Part shown: one piece after another, positions 33,528 to 36,354 of the stretch
Numbering within the stretch: the first letter of the stretch is position 1
How the letters are laid out: each line of letters starts with the position of its first letter
Assembly: GCF_903819435.1 (NCBI RefSeq)
Contig: NZ_CAIJDP010000044.1
Coordinates: 1-36,354, forward strand
Origin: Flavobacterium salmonis
GTDB taxonomy: Bacteria > Bacteroidota > Bacteroidia > Flavobacteriales > Flavobacteriaceae
Reading direction: 5' to 3'
Length of the DNA: 36,354 nucleotides
The notes under the pieces: generated by a model
Database searches by the model: none
The model's input: only the letters and a program-made list of their open reading frames with translations
What the model was told of the DNA's origin: nothing
Program-made: the position numbers and the translations under genes

Positions 33528-33535
33528 TAAATTTG
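33528..33535 (+). promoter_or_regulatory. -7 promoter element (TAAATTTG) of the adhesin gene
   Basis: TAAATTTG matches TAnnTTTG and lies 45 bases before the ATG at 33581. The nearest TTG upstream (33499-33501) is 26 bases away, longer than usual, so only the -7 part is convincing. Confidence 0.45.
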
Positions 33536-33580
33536 CGGAAATTTTAACAACCCACCGACAAAATAATATAAAACCCTTTT

Positions 33581-36354
33581 ATGAAAAAACTTTACATTTT
33601 TTTGCTGCTACTCTTAAGTTCTTTTCAGATTCAAGCACAATGTCTGTCCTTGGCAACACCTTATAACAGTGACAACTCTAATAAAGGTGTTATGTTTAAT
33701 ATTACTACAGGAGCTACTCCTATAACAATCAGCAGTTTTGATATGAACATGATAGGATATAGTACAGGTCTCTTTGAAATTTATTACAAATCGGGTACTT
33801 ATGTGGGTTATGAATCAAATAGTGGAGCCTGGACATTGGCTGGAAGCGCAACGGTAACTGCTTTAGGGACAAATAATCAAACCCCCATACCCATTGTTTT
33901 GGATATTGCCATTCCTGCTAATAGTACTTTTGCATTTTATATTACAAACAATGACCCCGGTATTCCTGCCGGAGTGCGTTACACCAATGGTACCCCTACA
34001 ACCATAGCCACAGATAGTTACATAAGCATTGTAGGAGGTGTTGGTAAAGCTTATCCTTTTGGTACTGATTATCCTAATCGAAGAGTAAATTGCACCCCTC
34101 ACTATTACATCACTGGAGGAAGCTGTGCCCAAGAAATGAACCTAAAAGGCAACAGCACAAACATTGCTGATGAAGACTCCACACCTTCAACGGCTGACCA
34201 TACTGATTTTGGTGCTACGGAATTAACATCAGGTTCAGTAGTACGAACTTTTACGATAGAAAACACAGGAGCGTTGCCACTCAATCTGACTGGAACACCA
34301 TTAGTAGCCATAAGTGGTACCGATGCTTCCGATTTCTCGGTAACTACCCAACCAACATCGCCAGTGGCAATATCAGGAGGAACTACCACTTTTCAAATTA
34401 CCTTTAATCCATCGGCAATAGGATTGCGAACCGCTACAGTGAGTATTGCTAATAATGACTCTGATGAAAACCCTTACAATTTTAGTATCCAAGGTACTGG
34501 GTATGAATTCCCGACAGCCACAACAAAGAATGTAACTTGCAAAGGAGGAAATGATGGAGCTATTAATCTATCGGGAGTAGAATCATTAAAAGGTAGCCTA
34601 ACTAGTAATAATTCAGGTGGAGGTATTAGTTTTGATGTTACGCTGAACCGTCCTCTTAACATAACAGGATTTGATTTGAATCTATCTACAAACAGCATGA
34701 TTCGCTTTTATTACAAATCTGGTACCGCCAATGGGAACGAACTAGACGCTGGAGCCTGGACATTTGTAGAAGAGATTTCGGTAACTGCAGCTGGTTTAAA
34801 TAACGCCAGTAAACTAAACTTGACAACTCCTCTTGCATTGCCAGCAGGTAATTATGCCTTCTACTTAACTTCAAGTTCAACCTTGCGATATTTAAGTGGA
34901 TCTAATACAGCTAATGTATGGCAATCTAACGCTGATATGAGTATATATGAAGGTAAAGGTAGACCTACGATTACTCCTGGAGATGAATTTTCAGTTCCCC
35001 CCATTACTACAAGAAATTTTTCTGGAAACATTAACTATGAGAGCGTTTCGTATTCTTATCTATGGTCTAATGGTGCAACTACAAAAAACGTTACTGGACT
35101 TACTGCTGGCAGTTACAGCCTAACGATTTCAAGTAATGGGAATTCATCAACGTCATCGCAGTCTTACACGATAACTGAACCTAATACCACATTAGTTGCA
35201 GGTAGTACTAACAATCCAACTACTTGCCTGCCCACAGATGGCAGCATTAGTTTTGCAACTACTGATTTAGCCAATGGTACTTATACTTTAAACTATGCGA
35301 AAGACGGAACCCCCACAACAGCAAACATAACGATTACTTCAAATGCGTTTACACTATCAGGTTTGGGTGCTGGTACTTACTCTTCATTTTCGATCATTAA
35401 CGGGGCTTGTAGTATTTCTCAATCAACTTCCAAAATACTAACTGATCCGGCTAGTCCAACACTTACCGCTGGTACAGCAACCAATCCTTCGACTTGTGGG
35501 GGTAACGGAAGCATCGCTTTTACATCAACTAATCTGCCTGACGGGACGTATGCTTTGAGCTTTACAGCATCAGGGGCTACCGCTACGGCAAGCCCGGTGA
35601 ATGTTACGGTATCGGGTAATGCTTTTACACTTTCTGGTCTGAAAGCAGGAACCTACAGTGATTTTTCTATAACCAATGCCGGATGTACAGGGTCTGTAGC
35701 GACATCCAAAATAATTTCTGATCCGGCTAGTCCAACACTTACCGCTGGTACAGCAACCAATCCTGCCACTTGTGAGGGTAACGGAAGCATCGCTTTTTCA
35801 TCAACTAATCTGCCTGACGGGACGTATGCTTTGAGTTTTACAGCATCAGGGGCTACCGCTACGGCAAGTCCTGTGAATGTTACCGTTTCCGGCAATGCTT
35901 TTACACTTTCTGGTCTGAAAGCAGGAACCTACAGTGATTTTTCTATAACCAATTCCGGGTGTACCGGCTCTACAGCGACAGCCAAAACCATTTCGGATCC
36001 GGCTAGTCCAACACTTACTGCCGGAGCGGCAACCAATCCTGCGACTTGTGGGGGTAACGGAAGCATTGCCTTTACATCGACAAACCTGCCTGACGGCACA
36101 TATCCTTTGAGTTTTACTACATCAGGGCCTACCGCTACGGCAAGTCCGGTGAATGTTACGGTTTCTGGCAATGCTTTTACACTTTCTGGTCTAAAAGCAG
36201 GAACCTACAGTGATTTTTCTATAACCAATTCCGGATGTACCGGCTCTACAGGGACTGCTAAAACCATTTCTGATCCGGCTAGTCCAACACTTACCGCTGG
36301 TACAGCAACCAATCCTTCGACTTGTGGGGGCAACGGAAGCATCGCTTTTAGCTC
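33581..36354 (+). CDS. Large secreted surface protein with SprB-type and tandem repeats (3' end outside the window)
   Basis: An open frame of at least 924 codons that runs off the window. Order: signal peptide [20 protein letters not shown]; module A1 (about 21-180), beta-rich, with [14 protein letters not shown]; a choice-of-anchor-D-like domain (about 185-306; [38 protein letters not shown]); the front of an SprB-type repeat ([20 protein letters not shown], 313-332); module A2 (about 339-486; [20 protein letters not shown]), a second copy of A1; the rest of the SprB-type repeat ([20 protein letters not shown], 491-510); one diverged and three near-identical 92-residue repeats with a fourth begun. 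Such proteins are exported by the type IX system and serve in adhesion or gliding; a C-terminal sorting domain is expected beyond the window but not seen. Confidence 0.92.
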   Translation, partial: MKKLYIFLLLLLSSFQIQAQCLSLATPYNSDNSNKGVMFNITTGATPITISSFDMNMIGYSTGLFEIYYKSGTYVGYESNSGAWTLAGSATVTALGTNNQTPIPIVLDIAIPANSTFAFYITNNDPGIPAGVRYTNGTPTTIATDSYISIVGGVGKAYPFGTDYPNRRVNCTPHYYITGGSCAQEMNLKGNSTNIADEDSTPSTADHTDFGATELTSGSVVRTFTIENTGALPLNLTGTPLVAISGTDASDFSVTTQPTSPVAISGGTTTFQITFNPSAIGLRTATVSIANNDSDENPYNFSIQGTGYEFPTATTKNVTCKGGNDGAINLSGVESLKGSLTSNNSGGGISFDVTLNRPLNITGFDLNLSTNSMIRFYYKSGTANGNELDAGAWTFVEEISVTAAGLNNASKLNLTTPLALPAGNYAFYLTSSSTLRYLSGSNTANVWQSNADMSIYEGKGRPTITPGDEFSVPPITTRNFSGNINYESVSYSYLWSNGATTKNVTGLTAGSYSLTISSNGNSSTSSQSYTITEPNTTLVAGSTNNPTTCLPTDGSISFATTDLANGTYTLNYAKDGTPTTANITITSNAFTLSGLGAGTYSSFSIINGACSISQSTSKILTDPASPTLTAGTATNPSTCGGNGSIAFTSTNLPDGTYALSFTASGATATASPVNVTVSGNAFTLSGLKAGTYSDFSITNAGCTGSVATSKIISDPASPTLTAGTATNPATCEGNGSIAFSSTNLPDGTYALSFTASGATATASPVNVTVSGNAFTLSGLKAGTYSDFSITNSGCTGSTATAKTISDPASPTLTAGAATNPATCGGNGSIAFTSTNLPDGTYPLSFTTSGPTATASPVNVTVSGNAFTLSGLKAGTYSDFSITNSGCTGSTGTAKTISDPASPTLTAGTATNPSTCGGNGSIAFS
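35177..36354 (+). repeat. Tandem 276-bp repeats inside the adhesin gene
   Basis: Units start at GATCCGGCTAGTCCAAC: 35444, 35720, 35996 and 36272, each exactly 276 bases (92 residues) apart; the last is cut by the window end. A diverged unit of 267 bases (89 residues) precedes them at 35177-35443. Each unit encodes [10 protein letters not shown], a two-cysteine pattern (NPxTC and SGCTGS), [13 protein letters not shown] and [18 protein letters not shown] identity between units is very high, with a mix of silent and coding changes. Confidence 0.95.

Noticed and set aside
35653..36171. Two 80-residue minus-strand frames at 35653-35895 and 35929-36171 that look alike
   Set aside because: They are 276 bases apart and are only the opposite strand of the tandem repeats in the adhesin gene.
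35177..36354. Regular repeats considered as a CRISPR array
   Set aside because: Units are 276 bases, in frame and coding, with no short repeat-spacer pattern and no cas genes.

Overview
The window is AT-rich DNA of a Bacteroidota bacterium, most likely Flavobacterium or a close relative. The reasons are: several sites match the phylum's unusual promoter (TAnnTTTG at -7, in one case with TTG 19 bases upstream); there is an ECF sigma / FecR / SusC / SusD locus; signal peptides end in the typical 'xAQ'; there is a GH97 glycosidase; and the last gene is a large adhesin with SprB-type sequence. Nothing here gives a species name.

Left part (1-12.5 kb, all genes on the minus strand). First come an MDR-type oxidoreductase, a Crp/Fnr-type regulator, an AraC-type regulator and an SDR oxidoreductase, which look like small separate units with their own terminators. 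They are followed by one long efflux operon, read from high to low coordinates: tetR, tolC-like outer membrane factor, lipoprotein adaptor, RND pump, SDR, a signal-peptide-only mini-ORF, alpha/beta hydrolase and hotdog thioesterase. Two copies of a palindrome (TGAAC-N3-GTTCA), one before tetR and one before tolC, point to TetR auto-control and control of the pump. The three enzymes at the end suggest that the pumped compound is also chemically modified.

Middle part (13-28.6 kb, plus strand). This is a nutrient-uptake locus: ECF sigma factor (with an apparent ATT start), FecR anti-sigma, STN-domain SusC receptor, SusD lipoprotein, a TlpA-like thioredoxin with a large N-terminal region, an S33-like hydrolase, a full-length DsbD, and an M16 peptidase, ending in a strong terminator. 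An imperfect inverted repeat of about 105 bp sits between the hydrolase and dsbD. The set suggests uptake of a protein or peptide substrate, with disulfide reduction and proteolysis in the periplasm.

Next come a secreted lipoprotein intradiol-dioxygenase-like enzyme (plus) and a GH97 glycosidase (minus), which converge on a shared terminator.

Right part (31.5 kb to the end) looks like accessory DNA. A terminator and a 17-base remnant that looks like the 3' end of a serine tRNA are followed by a promoter, inverted repeats, a small gene broken by a stop codon, a divergent gene without a normal start codon, a tiny secreted-peptide ORF, and then a large surface protein that runs off the end. That protein has two copies of one module around a choice-of-anchor-D-like domain; the second copy is inserted inside an SprB-type repeat. 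Near-identical 276-bp tandem repeats follow. My reading is the left end of an integrated island carrying an adhesin, but no integrase is visible in the window.
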